From contig JANVFP010000010.1 of assembly GCA_027919835.1 (NCBI GenBank), forward strand, positions 124,001 through 188,000: 64,000 bases of DNA, given 5' to 3'. Shown piece after piece: positions 36,928-49,321 of this stretch. The DNA comes from Lentinula raphanica. Its lineage: Eukaryota > Basidiomycota > Agaricomycetes > Agaricales > Omphalotaceae. A program made the position numbers and the translations under genes. Within the stretch, counting starts at the first letter, position 1. Every line of letters begins with the position of its first letter. A model generated the notes under the pieces. That model was given only the letters and a program-made list of their open reading frames with translations. It was not told the DNA's origin and made no database searches.

Positions 36928-37676
36928 ACGGTTGTTCTGGATTGAATAAATCCTTCTAAAGGTTATATTCTATGGCATTGTCCTAGCATCCTCTGGTCTT
37001 TTGCACGCACATCACTGGGCAACATGTAATTGTACGAGTATACAATCTAGTAGCGTAGCTAGAGCTTTCACGCTTTGCATGGATGCTTAATTTCAGATTA
37101 TTTATTATGGAAAATGTTTTGAAATTTGATGAACGTTTGAGTTGGTTGTTTACAATGAGTTGGCTCGTGAGCTTGAGCTTGAGTGGTTTTGTTGAATTCG
37201 GAAAGTGCGCCGCTTTTTCCGATTGCATCATCGCGACTTTCGTGTTTTTGATCACGGACTCGTCCATCTTCATTATATTGGCATCCTCAAGCTTCCTTGC
37301 ATCTTGCTCTGCTTGCATTCTATCGAGGTAAACAAACGGTATACTCATTTGCTTCTTTGTTTTGGCTCGAAAGCATTGATTGATCTTAATTTGCAGTGTT
37401 GTACCGCAACTGCTTCAGTTAAACATCATTCAATTCGACTAGCTGGTCCTTAAAACGCCAACCAGATCTTTTTCCCAATTCTGTCGATTCATTATTTGAA
37501 TCCAGCTCTTTTCGACGCTTTCAAGGTCAAAACCACACATTTGGGTTGCTCCGTAATTCCGTTTTGGCCCTTTGCTTCGTAATTTTCCACTCTCATCACG
37601 CTCGTTCGTTTGTTCACCCATCGCGACTTTCTGAGCACGACTACACAACCCAAACCAAGCCTTATTACACCTGACC
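36928..37676. other. Intergenic region, weak minus-strand frames
   Basis: AT-rich near 37080-37140. Two minus-strand frames, 37439-37621 (MGEQTNERDESGKLRSKG, with CGFDLESVEKSW) and 36983-37348 (QAEQDARKLEDANIMK), could be exons of a small gene, but no splice model or family supports this. The right part must hold the kinase promoter. Confidence 0.25.
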
Positions 37677-40600
37677 ATGCCGCACAATGGTCGTAACAAC
37701 CAACGGCGACAAAGAGGCAACAAGGACGACGACAGGTCGACATACTCGCGTGAAAACGACTATTATTCGCGTTCTCGACAATCAGATCATAGATACAGAG
37801 AGAATTTTTCCAACTCAGGGAGACACTCCTTCGACATCGAACCTAGAGAGGGTTTGTTGTCGTCCAGAGTAGAGGATCATTCTTGGCAACAACGGTCAGA
37901 CTATGGTGGAAACTATCAAGACCGATATTCCAACAAGGGTAGAAGAGATGACTACGAGGCTGTAGCAGCGTTAGACTCGAGGGAAACAGATGCTGGGTGG
38001 TCTAATCATCGCCCCGTGAACGATGATGACCTTTACCCTCCACATCCGCAGCGTGAAGAATGGCCTCCACCTCCACGTTACGACCCGAATGTTTCTTCTT
38101 CATATCAAGACGACTATCAACGTCAACCACCGGCCTCGAGCTCGTTTTCGCAGCAGCAGCAGACTTGGGTAGACGATTCAAGACACCATGAGGACCGTAT
38201 GCAGCCGGAACAACCCCCTCATCGTCAGAACTCGCGAGATGCAGACACAAGGTGGCAGAGGGATGAACGTGCCGTCTATCATCCGGAACAGGATAATGGA
38301 TGGGAAACTCGGCGCGCTGAACAGGATGAGAAGCAGGTTTGGGATGAAAATTTTGGTGACCGCCAGTGGGACCAAGGTCGTAGCTGGAACTCGTCCCAAC
38401 GGGGTTATGACAATCCACAACGGTCTCGTCGCTCTCAAAACTACGGTCAGCAAAACGGTCGCCGGAACTCTTCCAATAGGAAACACTCTAGAAAAAATGA
38501 TTCTAATAGTAGAGCTAACGGTAACAACAAAAATTGGATTGAGGAAGACGATTTGAACAAGTACGTTTTTCTCTCCCACCATCTTCTTCGAAAAGACTAT
38601 AATCAACGTTTCCTTCTTCTATTAGCTGGTCAAGACGAGACCGAGACGTTTATGACGATAGGCGTCACCGTAAAAGGTCGACCCGCAGAAAACCCAGCCG
38701 CTCTATGTCTCGTTCTCGGTCACCGGCAGAATCCTATCATTCACAACGCTCTCGAAGGCGAACTCCATCTCCGCGACCACAGCTTCGTGCATCCACTCGA
38801 CCCTCCCCTACTTACACCCACTTCGACTCATCTCCTCCTCCAAAGCGTCGCAGACGGGACTCTAGTCCTCGTTATCGAACCCCACCGAGAGAGTTCCTAC
38901 CGGAATCTGATCGAGAAAGACTTCGGCGGTCTCCACCTCCATCAACTGCAGAATTCAGACCATCACCTCCGTCATCTCATGCCGGGAACCGTTCTCCAGT
39001 CTCTCCGACATCTCACAGGCGAAACGACAAAGCGCCCTATCGCAGGAGTCTTTCACCTGTAGATTACTCTGTACGTAATCGTAGAACTGGGAGTCCATCT
39101 CCTCTGGGACAACCTCGAGCTTCCAGTCCACAACGCGCTGTCGATGTCAACGATGCTCCTTTGGTCCCTGCTCCCGATTCTGCCCGTATTTCCCCTCCAC
39201 CTTCTATCGAAAATCCTTCTGCGGAACCAAAGCCGACACCGGTCAATCAAGATCCTGTGCCTCCTCCACAAAAGAGTGGCAAAAACAAGAAGGTAGTATC
39301 TTCTTTCTGATACCCTTCGTGATTTCTCATTCCTTCTTCAGAAAAACAAAAGGAAACATGCACAGGCTCAAGCGGCTGCTCAGGATTCACAGTCGCAGAA
39401 GACTGCTCAAGTAGCTCAAGTCAATAACGCTACTCAACCAGAGTCCCAGTACATGCCTCCTCCCTCACATCCTACACAGTACCCTCCCTACACTTATCCT
39501 TATCAATATGCGGCGCAATATCCAGCGCATTATTACTCATATCAGGTACCCCCTACCCTCACTTATGGAGCCACCCGGACCCCTCAGATTCCTCATGCTC
39601 ATTTCACCAACAACACACCTCCGCCTTCCTTCCCGCCAACGCCATCAACGCAACCATCATCTGCGCTCCCAGCTTCTTTGCCCGAACGACCGCCACAACC
39701 TACGTCTTCGCTCCCTCCACCTTCTGCTTCTCTTCCCGCGAATCCCTACACCAACGTAACACCCAACCTACCCCCTCGTCCTGAGCCTCTTAAGGCGGTC
39801 ACGATACCCGCGCCTGGGTCTTTCGTCCCGATCCGGAATACCGCTCTCAAACCGCCCACATCTTCGTTGAAGCAATTTTTCCCTGGGTTCATTGAGGATG
39901 AAGATTCGGGTTCGACTCCGACTCAGCAGCAGGCAGAAACACGAGGATCGGAGGTCTTCCCTTCCGAATCTGTGGAAAACAATACCACATCGGAAGCCCC
40001 TACCTTTGTACCACCCTCAGACCAACTACCGCCCGCGTCGCCAAAACGGTCCTCGGTTTCTGATCATGGAGTCCAAAAGACGTCCCAAGAACCAACGCCT
40101 ACACCACTGCCTGAGGAATCTTGTGCTCCTCCATCGTCTTCGAATATAGATTCAGCCGTTCCACCACCGCCCCGGCCAGAACTCTATTCTATTGTTGGGC
40201 AAGTTGGTGAAGGAACGTTTGGGAAGGTGTACAAGGCACAGAACATGATCACTAAATCTCATGTGGCATTGAAGCGTATACGCATGGAATCTGAGAAGGA
40301 CGGTTTCCCTGTGACGGCCATGCGCGAAATTAAACTCTTGCAGTCCTTGCGGCATGATAATGTTGTAAGGCTATACGAGATGATGGTATCGAGTGGTATG
40401 TAGCTTGATTTATCCTCTCTGTCGTCCGTTAACTGTCTTAACCCAGGATCTGTGTACATGGTTTTCGAGTACATGGAACACGATCTAACGGGCGTACTTG
40501 CTCAGACGCAGTTCCAGTTCTCTGCAGCTCACCTCAAATCCCTTTGCCATCAGATGTTCCAAGGTCTAGGCTATCTTCACCACAAAGGAGTCATTCATCG

Positions 40601-41366
40601 TGACATCAAAGGCTCTAACATCCTTGTGAACAACCAAGGCGAGCTCAAGCTAGCTGATTTTGGTCTAGCTCGGTTCTATCAGAAGCGGAGGAAGGCCGAC
40701 TACACGAATCGTGTCATCACTTTGTGGTACAGACCCCCCGAACTGTTATTCGGGGCCACAGTCTATGGGCCGGAAGTAGACATTTGGAGCGCAGGGTATC
40801 TGTTTTCTTCTTCTCTTTGGTGTGTCACAGGTACTCATTCGCGTCGTCAGTTGTATCATGCTGCAACTTTTCACGAAGAAACCTATATTTCAGGGAAACG
40901 ACGAGATATCCCAGCTTGATGCCATCTATAAAGTGTTTGGCACGCCGACACTTCAACGCTGGCCGGGTTTCGCTAATCTGCCTTGGTATGAAATGGTGAA
41001 ACCTAAAGATGGTATCTCAAATCGGTTCCGAGAACTGTTTCGCAAGTAAGTCTCATATCTCTGTTCACTTGAAGCACTTGTAGACCAATGATTCGGAAAC
41101 AGGTGGCTTTCTCCCGCAGCTATAGACCTTGCCGATCAACTGCTCGACTATGACCCATCTAAGCGTGTTACTGCCGCTCAAGCATTGGAGGCTCCATATT
41201 TCTTGACGGAAGAGCCCAAGGCTGAAAAACCTACCAGGTACGAATCTCATATGTAAATCAAACGGTGTTCAGCCTCCTCACATTCTATACTACTAGCCTT
41301 GCTACCTTGGAAGGCGAATGGCATGAATTGGAAACCAATCGTGCCAAAAAGAAGAAACGCGAGTAA
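37677..41366 (+). CDS. CTK1: CTK1/CDK12-type cyclin-dependent kinase
   Basis: A nuclear kinase that phosphorylates serine 2 of the RNA polymerase II C-terminal domain during elongation. The start at 37677 (MPHNGRNNQRRQRG) opens a very long disordered N-terminus of about 800 residues: Arg/Asp/Gln-rich first, then an SR-rich block (SMSRSRSPAESYHSQRSRRR, near 38704) and proline-rich segments. The kinase domain starts near 40,170: glycine loop GEGTFGKVYKAQ, VALKRIRMESEKDGFPVTAMRE (PITAIRE-like helix), YMEHDLTGVL, catalytic HRDIKGSNILVNN, DFGLAR, and T-loop ending TNRVITLWYRPPELLFG. It ends KKKKRE at 41366. About seven short introns are needed. The SR-rich leader and PITAIRE-like variant favour CTK1/CDK12 over CDK9. 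It converges with CSN4, 85 bp between stops. Confidence 0.9.
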
Positions 41367-41451
41367 TTATTACAGAGATCGATCCTTTTTATGGAGTGTA
41401 TGTACATTATCAAAGCTTTCGTATCATCACTACAGACCTCTCAAGCATTGC

Positions 41452-43030
41452 CTATGCCTGCGCAGGCACTCTAATCAGGCCTCGTTCTGTCAACTGTTGG
41501 ACGATGGACTCCACCTGGGCATTCTATGTCAGCCTGATACAGTTCAGATAGGACTGGAACCACGTACATTTGCGGCAGTGATTCGAATTTGCGCGTCCCA
41601 ACGTTTGGTGAAAGGAGCCCCCGTGTCTTCCGTTTCCTCAACTTCCCCTAGCCCGCCTGCCTTTCCTTGGGCATCATCGTCTTCGCGATTACCCTCGAAC
41701 CAGATGAGCTTATCCACTTGATCTATCGTACCGCGCAATCGGCCTTGCTCTATCATCTTCCGAGCCATGTTCTCTGCAGCGCCGGGAGTTAGATCGAGTA
41801 GTGCACCGAGACCTCGGAAAGTGATGTTGTGGTAGATTTTTGAACTGGCAAGTAGATTGTGCTCCATGACCGCGCGGTCAAGGACTGTAGCAGGGGCAGT
41901 ACGCGTGCTCATGAGGGGATCGCTAGGATTCTCGATATCTTCGTCGTTGGTAGATGTAGCCACTCGATCGTTGGACGATATAGCTATCTTCGCAAGCTGA
42001 TGGGGTTTTAGTGTGCCTTCGAACTCTTTGATTTCAGCCGGCCGGAGGATATGGTCCAAGAACATTTTGGAAAGAATGTTGTAGGTAGGAAGTTCGGTAG
42101 TTCGCTCATCGCGGTATAGTGAAGCTAACACCCGTGAACGATTAGGCCCTGCTGGTGCTAGCACGGCAGCAGTCACTGCGGCCATCCTTTCAAGAAAATA
42201 GCATCAAGACGGTGATGGTCGAGATTCAAGCAATGTATGGTCACTCACAGCATGTGGCGTCGTTCTTCTTCATCAATGTCCGCTACAAAGCTGAGCTCGT
42301 GATAGCGGCTAGCTGCTTCCAAGAATTTCCGACTGTAATCACTTATCCTAGCTTGACATAATTTGAACTGTAATAGTGTTTCTTTGTCTGTTGTGGAATG
42401 AAACAAGAGTTGAGCGCGATTGAAGTATGATTCAGCTTGCACAGAATCTTCTTCCTCTAAGAGAAGACGAACTATCCGTACGTAGACTCTCATCTTTTCG
42501 CCATCTGGGAGAGATCTGTTGTATGGCTCTTCACAAAGACGTACGGTGAACGAAACAATGAAGAACGTACCTTTGGTTGGAATCTAGTTGAATACCCATC
42601 AAGACTCGAGCAGCCTCGCTCCATTCCTCTTCAAGTTCGTATATATCTGCTAATTGGAACCTCAGATTCGTGACCTTCAGATGCACTGTCAGTATTCATG
42701 CAACAATAAACATTCATATAAACTCACTTGTTCCTCGTAACTGACTATCTTGGGTTGGGTGATTTCAATAGTCTCTTGTACCACGCGTTTCCGCACTTCT
42801 GGATCCGACAGTGTACCATCTCCGAGTATCCTAACGAGTTCAGAGAGTACTTGTCTGCCGACGACAAGACCAACAGATTCCTCGTTCACGACAAAGCCAA
42901 CGAGCGTTTGCAAATCCTGGGCGACAGTGGACTGATCTGATCGAGAGACAATCTCGACGATGAGTGAAATGAAGGCAGGACCTTTATCCTTTTGGCCTAA
43001 AGCTGCTGCCTGTTGTAATCGGCCTTCCAT
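41452..43030 (-). CDS. CSN4: COP9 signalosome subunit 4
   Basis: A subunit of the COP9 signalosome, which removes Nedd8 from cullins. The start at 43030 gives MEGRLQQAAALGQKDKG, matching the usual CSN4 N-terminus; upstream codons in this frame have no ATG. The helical repeats contain QVLSELVRILGDG, NLRFQLADIYELEEEWSEAA and VRIVRLLLEEEDSVQAE. The PCI domain lies at the C-terminal end, with VMEHNLLASSKIYHNITFRG, LGALLDLTPGAAENMARKM and IDQVDKLIWFE. The last exon (ESIVQQLTERGLIRV) ends at 41452. At least four introns of about 50-60 nt. The WD40 gene at the left edge may belong to CUL4 ligases that the signalosome regulates, but the two are 40 kb apart. Confidence 0.92.
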
Positions 43031-43449
43031 CAGGTTCGAGTTGGGAGTTTGGGAAGGGAAATTGAACACGTGGTCATACTCTTGCTCATCAATGTTACGA
43101 TGTCATGATGTCTATGTTCTCGGAAACGACCAACATGATTAGGCGCAGTTTTATCTCTTCCTCTGCTTTGCTTCTCATTTGTTCTTTCGTTTCAAGATCA
43201 GACAGGCTCTGGTGGCTTACAAGTCATTTCTGAAAGGTTGTCCATTTTCTTTCCTGTCTCTTTTTCGTTGGTTACCAATCATTCAGGTGGGTATACTGCC
43301 TCATAACTGACACTGATCCAATCATTCATGAGCACTTAAATACAGGACACGTAGAAACCAGTTTTGCCCCGAACCAACCGCCTTTTTCTCTCTCCCACCT
43401 TTCGTTCTAACGTATTTCTCTCTTTTACGGTTCCCCGTTACCTGGTGTA
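43031..43449. promoter_or_regulatory. Divergent promoter region, CSN4 and cassette-exon gene
   Basis: 419 bp between two opposed starts. A pyrimidine-rich stretch (cctttttctctctcccacctttcg) lies at about 43380-43404, typical of fungal promoters just before a start. No TATA box is clear. Confidence 0.35.
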
Positions 43450-46400
43450 ATGTCCCGATTCACTGCGTCTCCCTTTCACAAGCCTTCCCCCTTCGAGTTT
43501 CCTAGGGAACCAGTGAGCCCTCCGGAAACGATGTCAGAACATATGGGCTCAGCGCATCCTACAAACATTTCCGTCCTTGGTGCTATGCCTGTAGAGCCTC
43601 ACAATGTGGACTCAGAACCTGCGTTCCATTCCCCAAGCCCAGAACCCGCCGGTGCCCGATTTCGTAGAGTGTCAAGCTTGGCATACCATAGTTCAGGTCT
43701 TCGGGAGAGAGCTGTCCAACGAAGCTCCAAATTCTTTGTCGTCGTTATCCCTCCACCGACCTTGCTTCAAGAACATGGTCAATTAGGACATACTTTGTCT
43801 CTTGGTCCTCGGCATCGTCTTTCACAGGGAATGTTACTGCCTCTATTCCCCACAGTGAGTACAATTTCGCAACGTATCTCTTCTGTTTCTCATAATTCCC
43901 TCGATTTGCTCACACAGATGTACGGCCAGCTCTCGGCTATCGCAAAGGAGTTCAACTTCCCGAGTACTACCGGAATATGTCTCTACTTTCATTTCACTGA
44001 GAATGGTATAACCGCAACTCCCCGAATTTCCGATGAGTCATGGCAAATGATTTGGAGCAATGTGTTCGATCCTTCCATCCCGTCTCCCCGAGTACCTATC
44101 GTTGGAAAGCTCGAATTCGATATCGATACACGACATGCACGCTGGTATGCTGCTTGGATCGCTTCTGCGCACAGAGAGAACGTAGATGTCCCAGCATCTG
44201 TTGGTCCTTCTACCACACCTTCCCTGGCTCACTTCAGAGGGGACAGTAGGGTCACAGAAGTAGAGATCAATTTCCAAGACGATCAAGTAGATAACGAGTC
44301 CGTCTCTCCTCCATCTGTTGCGCGTACCGGTCGCCATGTGCCAAGGAAGCTTTCATTAGTGGACCGACTCGACTCTTCTCTGCGTGCGGTTGCACGATCT
44401 GCTGCTCCTCAGATCTCCCCCGAACGCTCTGCTGCTCCCACAGCCCATGCATTGTCTCCAATCTATCAGGAAGATGAACCAAAAACTGCCAGGCTCGAAG
44501 ACAGTCTCGCGAAACGAGTCAAAACATGGCGCGCTAGTGCCTCTTTGACACATAGCGCCTTGTCTGCCAAAGGCCAAACTAGCCTCGAACCTGCTAATCT
44601 CCCGAACACAATGTCTTTGGACAATGTTGTTGATACTGAAGACGTAGAAGAGCTCAACTTGGAGGATTTTGCGTGGTCGGTCTCATCCCTGGGTCCGAAT
44701 GATTGGGAAGAAGGATCGGTTTTATCGGGCCCACGATTACCTTCCATCCATTTGGCCAACCGCATGGAAGCTTCTGTGTGCATGACTCCCTCGATATGCA
44801 CTTCTTTCGGGCCTTCAGATTATACTTTGCCATCGCCGATACCAAGCTATGCACGGGTCATGACTCCCGACATCGCACATCGTATGTTCGAGGATTGTCC
44901 CCCAACTCCAAGTACCGCAACCAGTTGGGGTCCTCCATCTGAATACCCTCCTTCGCCTATGAGCTTCAGTAGAGTTTCGTCGGTCGACCTTGGTGAACGT
45001 GCTGTCTTTAGTCCGCCTCCAACTCCCATGACAGCCACGTCATGGGGACCGTCTTCTGAATATCCGCCCTCTCCGATCAGTTACGGTCGACCTCGTTCTA
45101 TTCATCTAGGTGATCGTGTTATCTTTAGCCCACCTCCAACTCCATCCACCGCGACCTCTTGGGGTCCTGCTTCTTGGCCGGCTAGTCCTGTTACGCCTTT
45201 CTATGTTCACACGCCTGATGTGGGTCAGCGTACTTTTGATCCGGAGGACCTTGCTTTGCCAGGTGTTCCTTGGAAACAGGTATGGCCATATAACCAAGCA
45301 CATGTGGATACGACTGCTGCTGCTCCTTGGAGCCAAGTATGGCCATACTTCTCGCATACAGCTGCTGATCCTCGACTTGACTCATCTGATGATGCTTCAA
45401 CGGGGCACTCAATGCCTCACTTGAATACCGGCGAGATCACATCACCAGTATCAGTCAACCTTCCTTGCTCTTATCCATCGTTGAAGATTTGTGAGTAGCC
45501 ATTTACGTTCGTTTGTTCTACTCTAACTGGTATTAGATCCGGATGTATATCCTCATTTCGATCTCTATCCTGGCGGGCCCTCTTCGGTCAACCGCACTCC
45601 CTACCTTACTTCCGTCGATATCTACCCACCGATCGACGAAAACCAGCGGTCAAACAAAGCAATCGACATTGGAGTCGCCTCAGCTTGGCCTGTTTTTGAC
45701 ATATGTACGTCCACTATGGATTGTTTCAAACTTCGCTGAAATCATTTGTACACCCAGATCCTGCAGTACGGTTTGAACAACCAGATATTTCATATACAAG
45801 CCTAGCAACGCCAACGATATCAGTCCGTCTTCCGTACTCCTACCCCATGCTGAAGATTTGTGCGTTTCCCTTTCTCGTATGAAAGCTTCATCTCACCAAG
45901 GATGGCATTAGATCCATCTGTGTATCCATATTTCGATGACCTTTATCCCGCCCGGCCTTCAATCGTCGAGCCTACTCCTTACATAACATCGCTCGATATC
46001 TATCCTGCTGTGGATGAAGGTCAACACTCGCTCAGGTTGGTCAACGTCAAGGTCGTTTCGGCTTGGCCTACTTTTGAGATCTGTACGTTCGCGTTTCTCC
46101 ATCTATCAGCCTACTACTAATACGTTTTCAACGGTAGATCCACCGATAGCCAGCATTGGACAGTCTCTGAGCTCGTATGCCGGACAAGCAGCCTCACTAG
46201 TATCAGTTCGTCTCCCGTGCTCTTATCCGTCGCTGAGAATATGTGCGTCTCTATACCGTCATTAAAGTTTGAGGCTAAGAGGACGCCTTTATCAGATCCC
46301 TCTATATATCCATATTTCGATGATATTTATCCCGCAGAGCCTTCGATCATGGCATCACAATCACGCTCCTTGGATATTCACTTGATGTTGGATGGTCGTC

Positions 46401-48368
46401 AGCAGGGAAATAGGGTGGTCCCCGTCAATATCGCTTCAGGTTGGCCCAATTTTGAACTCTGTGAGTCCACCAGTTGGCAAACATTATACTCTCGATGCTT
46501 ACTTATTCAATCATCATCGCCAGATCCTCCCGTAGCGGCCACTGGGAAGTCTGATAACACCCATGCCAGTGAACGACTTCCACCGGTTTCAGTCAGAATC
46601 CCGTGCTCTTATCCTTCATTGAAGATATGTGAGTGCGCCCATGCTTCATCGAACGACAAATACGAGCGCATATTAATCCCCAATCAAGATCCTTCTGTGT
46701 ATCCGCACTTCGATCTCTACCCTAATGAATCTCGGCTAGAAGAGACTGCAACTTATCCGCATTTCTGTATCTATCAACCGCTGACAGAGAAGCATTCGGT
46801 TATTTCCAAGGAGGTTCAACGGCGACAAGTAGAGCCTGCTGTCATGCTCATCAAGAATAGACCATATCCTCTGAGCGTCTCCGAAATATGTAAGTTCAAA
46901 TTTGCTTGTCAATTTTTAACTCTATCTAAAATTGACGTGATCTAAAGATCCCTCGGTTCAATCTGCAGCAACTGCAAGTGTTTTACTCGTGGAGAAAGAG
47001 TCGACAGGGATTACTATCCATATACCATGGGCGTATCCTATCATCGATCTGTGTCAGTCTTTATGGTCCTTTGGCCATGTCATTATGAAAGCTAACTTTT
47101 CGCAGACCCTTCGGTGTATCCACACGTCATCCCGTATCCTTCTGTTGGGGATCTCGATCTTGAACCGCAACATTCTTCAGTCCTTAAAGCTTCTAGATCA
47201 AGGCAGTACCCAGACTTTACACTGTATTCCTCTCCTCAGTACCCGGATTTTGATCTGTATCCGACACAAGAGAGCACAAAAGACACCACCGCAGTGATTG
47301 CTAAAAGATATGGAGTGTTCGATCTGTGTACGTCTGGTGAATTTGCATCATTGTGGCATCATTCTCATCTCCATTCACAGATCCTGCAGTCTATCCTCAT
47401 ATTGTACCTTATCCTTCTGCGATACCTGTCATCACACCGACAAGAGCTGTTCCAAAGAAGCGGGTCATTCGTTCTCATATGAGTCTCCATAACGAGGTGT
47501 TCCCTGATGGCAACGTATCAACACCGTCCGGGATGTTAAGCGGAATAGGAAAACAGTTTGTCGAGGTTCCGAGAGCGCATCGTTCTCATTTTGAGCTACA
47601 CACTGCAGTGTTCAAATCCGGCTATGTACCCACTCCTAGTGGATCGATTAGCCAAAGGGAACTTCGAACTACAATTCGCCCCGAAGTACCACCTCGACCT
47701 GTTGGTGCACGTGTCAGATCCGGGTCTATCTCGCAACGTCCTCTTAGCTCTGCAACGCCTACGTACGGATTGCCTCCTCGACCGAACTTCCGTCTGTCCA
47801 TCTACGACGACGAATCTTCAGCCGCTCTTAGATCTGAAAATATCTCACCCCCTCCATCTACCGCACCTGTCTCCGTGCGCAGTTCGCAGATCCGAGCAGG
47901 AGTCTCGACCACACCTTCTACAAATTCAGCCCCCTTGCAGAATCCTGCACCTTTGAGAAGAGTAGCATCATCCTCTGCTCCCACAAGGACGTCTTCCTTG
48001 CGGGGTCCAAGATCAGGCCTCAAACCTGTATCGGAAGTGGCCACCTCTTCCCTTGAACGCTCAGCTTCGATGGGTCTCCGTGGATCTGTATTACCTCCCA
48101 GTGCTAGCAGCGAGCCAAGATTCGTTCATCAGAAGCGAGACAGCATGGTCTTGCGGAGAGTCAGGGCTTTCGAAGAAAGTAGGTCATATATCTCTAGTTT
48201 CCTATCTTCTATCTAACAAGGTTATCAGCGGAGTCTGACTCACCACCACGCTCTCTCACTCAAACCTTGAAAGAATTCCCCTTACCTCCGCCCCCGCCTC
48301 CGCCTACTGGTGGACTTCCACCTGTTCCTACACGTCGTACATCGTCTCTGGCTCAGTCTAGGTCGTGA
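43450..48368 (+). CDS. Uncharacterised repeat protein built from cassette exons, 1,419 residues
   Basis: Thirteen exons can be placed to the base: 43450-43854, 43918-45490, 45537-45704, 45758-45859, 45912-46082, 46138-46242, 46296-46460, 46524-46628, 46689-46889, 46948-47052, 47106-47327, 47381-48178 and 48229-48368. The N-terminal region has a globular segment (LGHTLSLGPRHRLSQGMLLP, MYGQLSAIAKEFNFPSTTG, ISDESWQMIWSNVFD, KLEFDIDTRHARWYAAWIAS). A disordered part with four copies of a 39-residue PPTPxTATSWGP repeat follows. The middle is a tandem array of long exons ending WPxFxIY and short exons ending YPSLKIY, each starting DPSVYPxFDLYP or PP. The C-terminus is Ser/Pro-rich and ends PPPPPPPTGG then RRTSSLAQSRS. 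No signal peptide or membrane segment. I know no function; aromatic-proline repeats suggest a multivalent binding protein. Confidence 0.85.
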
Positions 48369-48821
48369 ATAACAACTATATCTATTGTTTCAGGATTGAT
48401 TCCTCCCTGTACTTTATTGCTCAATAATTCCACACACCTGTTCGAGCCAAGAAACAAATCTAAAGCGACACAGTTGAACTACTCATAGGAGGTCCTTTCT
48501 ATATATATTCAACTGTGGTCTGACATTTCCTCTGACCATTATTATGATCAAGCTTGAAGCTCGAAAAGAAAGTCTGAAAAAGAAACCGTGTTCGAGTAGC
48601 ACAACGGGGGAAAGTGGGCACCCGACGGTACAAGATATAATGCCCTTGACCCTTCCCTGTGGCGCCTGAGGCTATGTGAGGGATATAATCTGATACAATA
48701 CATACGGATCGCATATAAAGCAGAGTTGAACGAAGGGAAGGCTATAGAGCAGGCCTCCATCGCATCCGCAACATCTCCAACTTTCTTTACTCGAGCTGGA
48801 CTCAACCATAAAAACAAAATC
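48369..48821. other. Intergenic region
   Basis: 452 bp holding the 3' flank of the cassette-exon gene and the promoter of the next gene. The ataaagca near 48715 is a weak TATA candidate. No gene seen. Confidence 0.4.
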
Positions 48822-49262
48822 ATGCATCCCACATTCATCTTGTTCATCTTGTCCTTCATTCTCGCTGTGCCGCATACTATCGTGGCCCTTCCCATGCAGA
48901 GATTCTTGAAGGAGGCTTTGAGCTCTGTTCCACAGCCAAAGCATCAGGACCCCGTTTGGATCGAGTTGAAAAAATATCCCCTTCCTCATGCGTTCGAGAT
49001 TGCTGTGTATGGTGACCCAGAATGCGAAACTCGATATTTGGGTACTCTTGAAGGCAACCGCGGGGAGAGACATGATTTAGATTTGGAGGGACGTTGTGTC
49101 AAATTTGTACAGGCCTTTCCTGACAAGGATTGTGCTCTGGAAATGGAATATAGAAACCGCATCAGGCGATTTCGCAAGGACTATACAGCGAATACTATCC
49201 TCGTTGTGGAACAATCTTTCACGAGTGTAGCTGTGGACTGTTCCGGAGATATCAATATCTGA
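48822..49262 (+). CDS. Small secreted four-cysteine protein, 146 residues
   Basis: Single exon. The start at 48822 is preferred over an in-frame ATG at 48726 because it gives a good signal peptide (MHPTFILFILSFILAVPH then TIVALP). The mature protein has four cysteines: GDPECETRYLGTLEGNRG, GRCVKFVQAF, DKDCALEM and VDCSGDINI. It is charged and basic in the middle (RNRIRRFRKDY). No named family is recognised. It has no paralogue in this window; spacing of cysteines differs from the pair at 19-22 kb. Likely an extracellular protein of unknown role. Confidence 0.65.
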   Translation: MHPTFILFILSFILAVPHTIVALPMQRFLKEALSSVPQPKHQDPVWIELKKYPLPHAFEIAVYGDPECETRYLGTLEGNRGERHDLDLEGRCVKFVQAFPDKDCALEMEYRNRIRRFRKDYTANTILVVEQSFTSVAVDCSGDINI

Positions 49263-49321
49263 TGTTTGTACATATCTGCCTAAATCTTGTTTTATAAATC
49301 AGAGAGAGTCAGATAGAGCGA

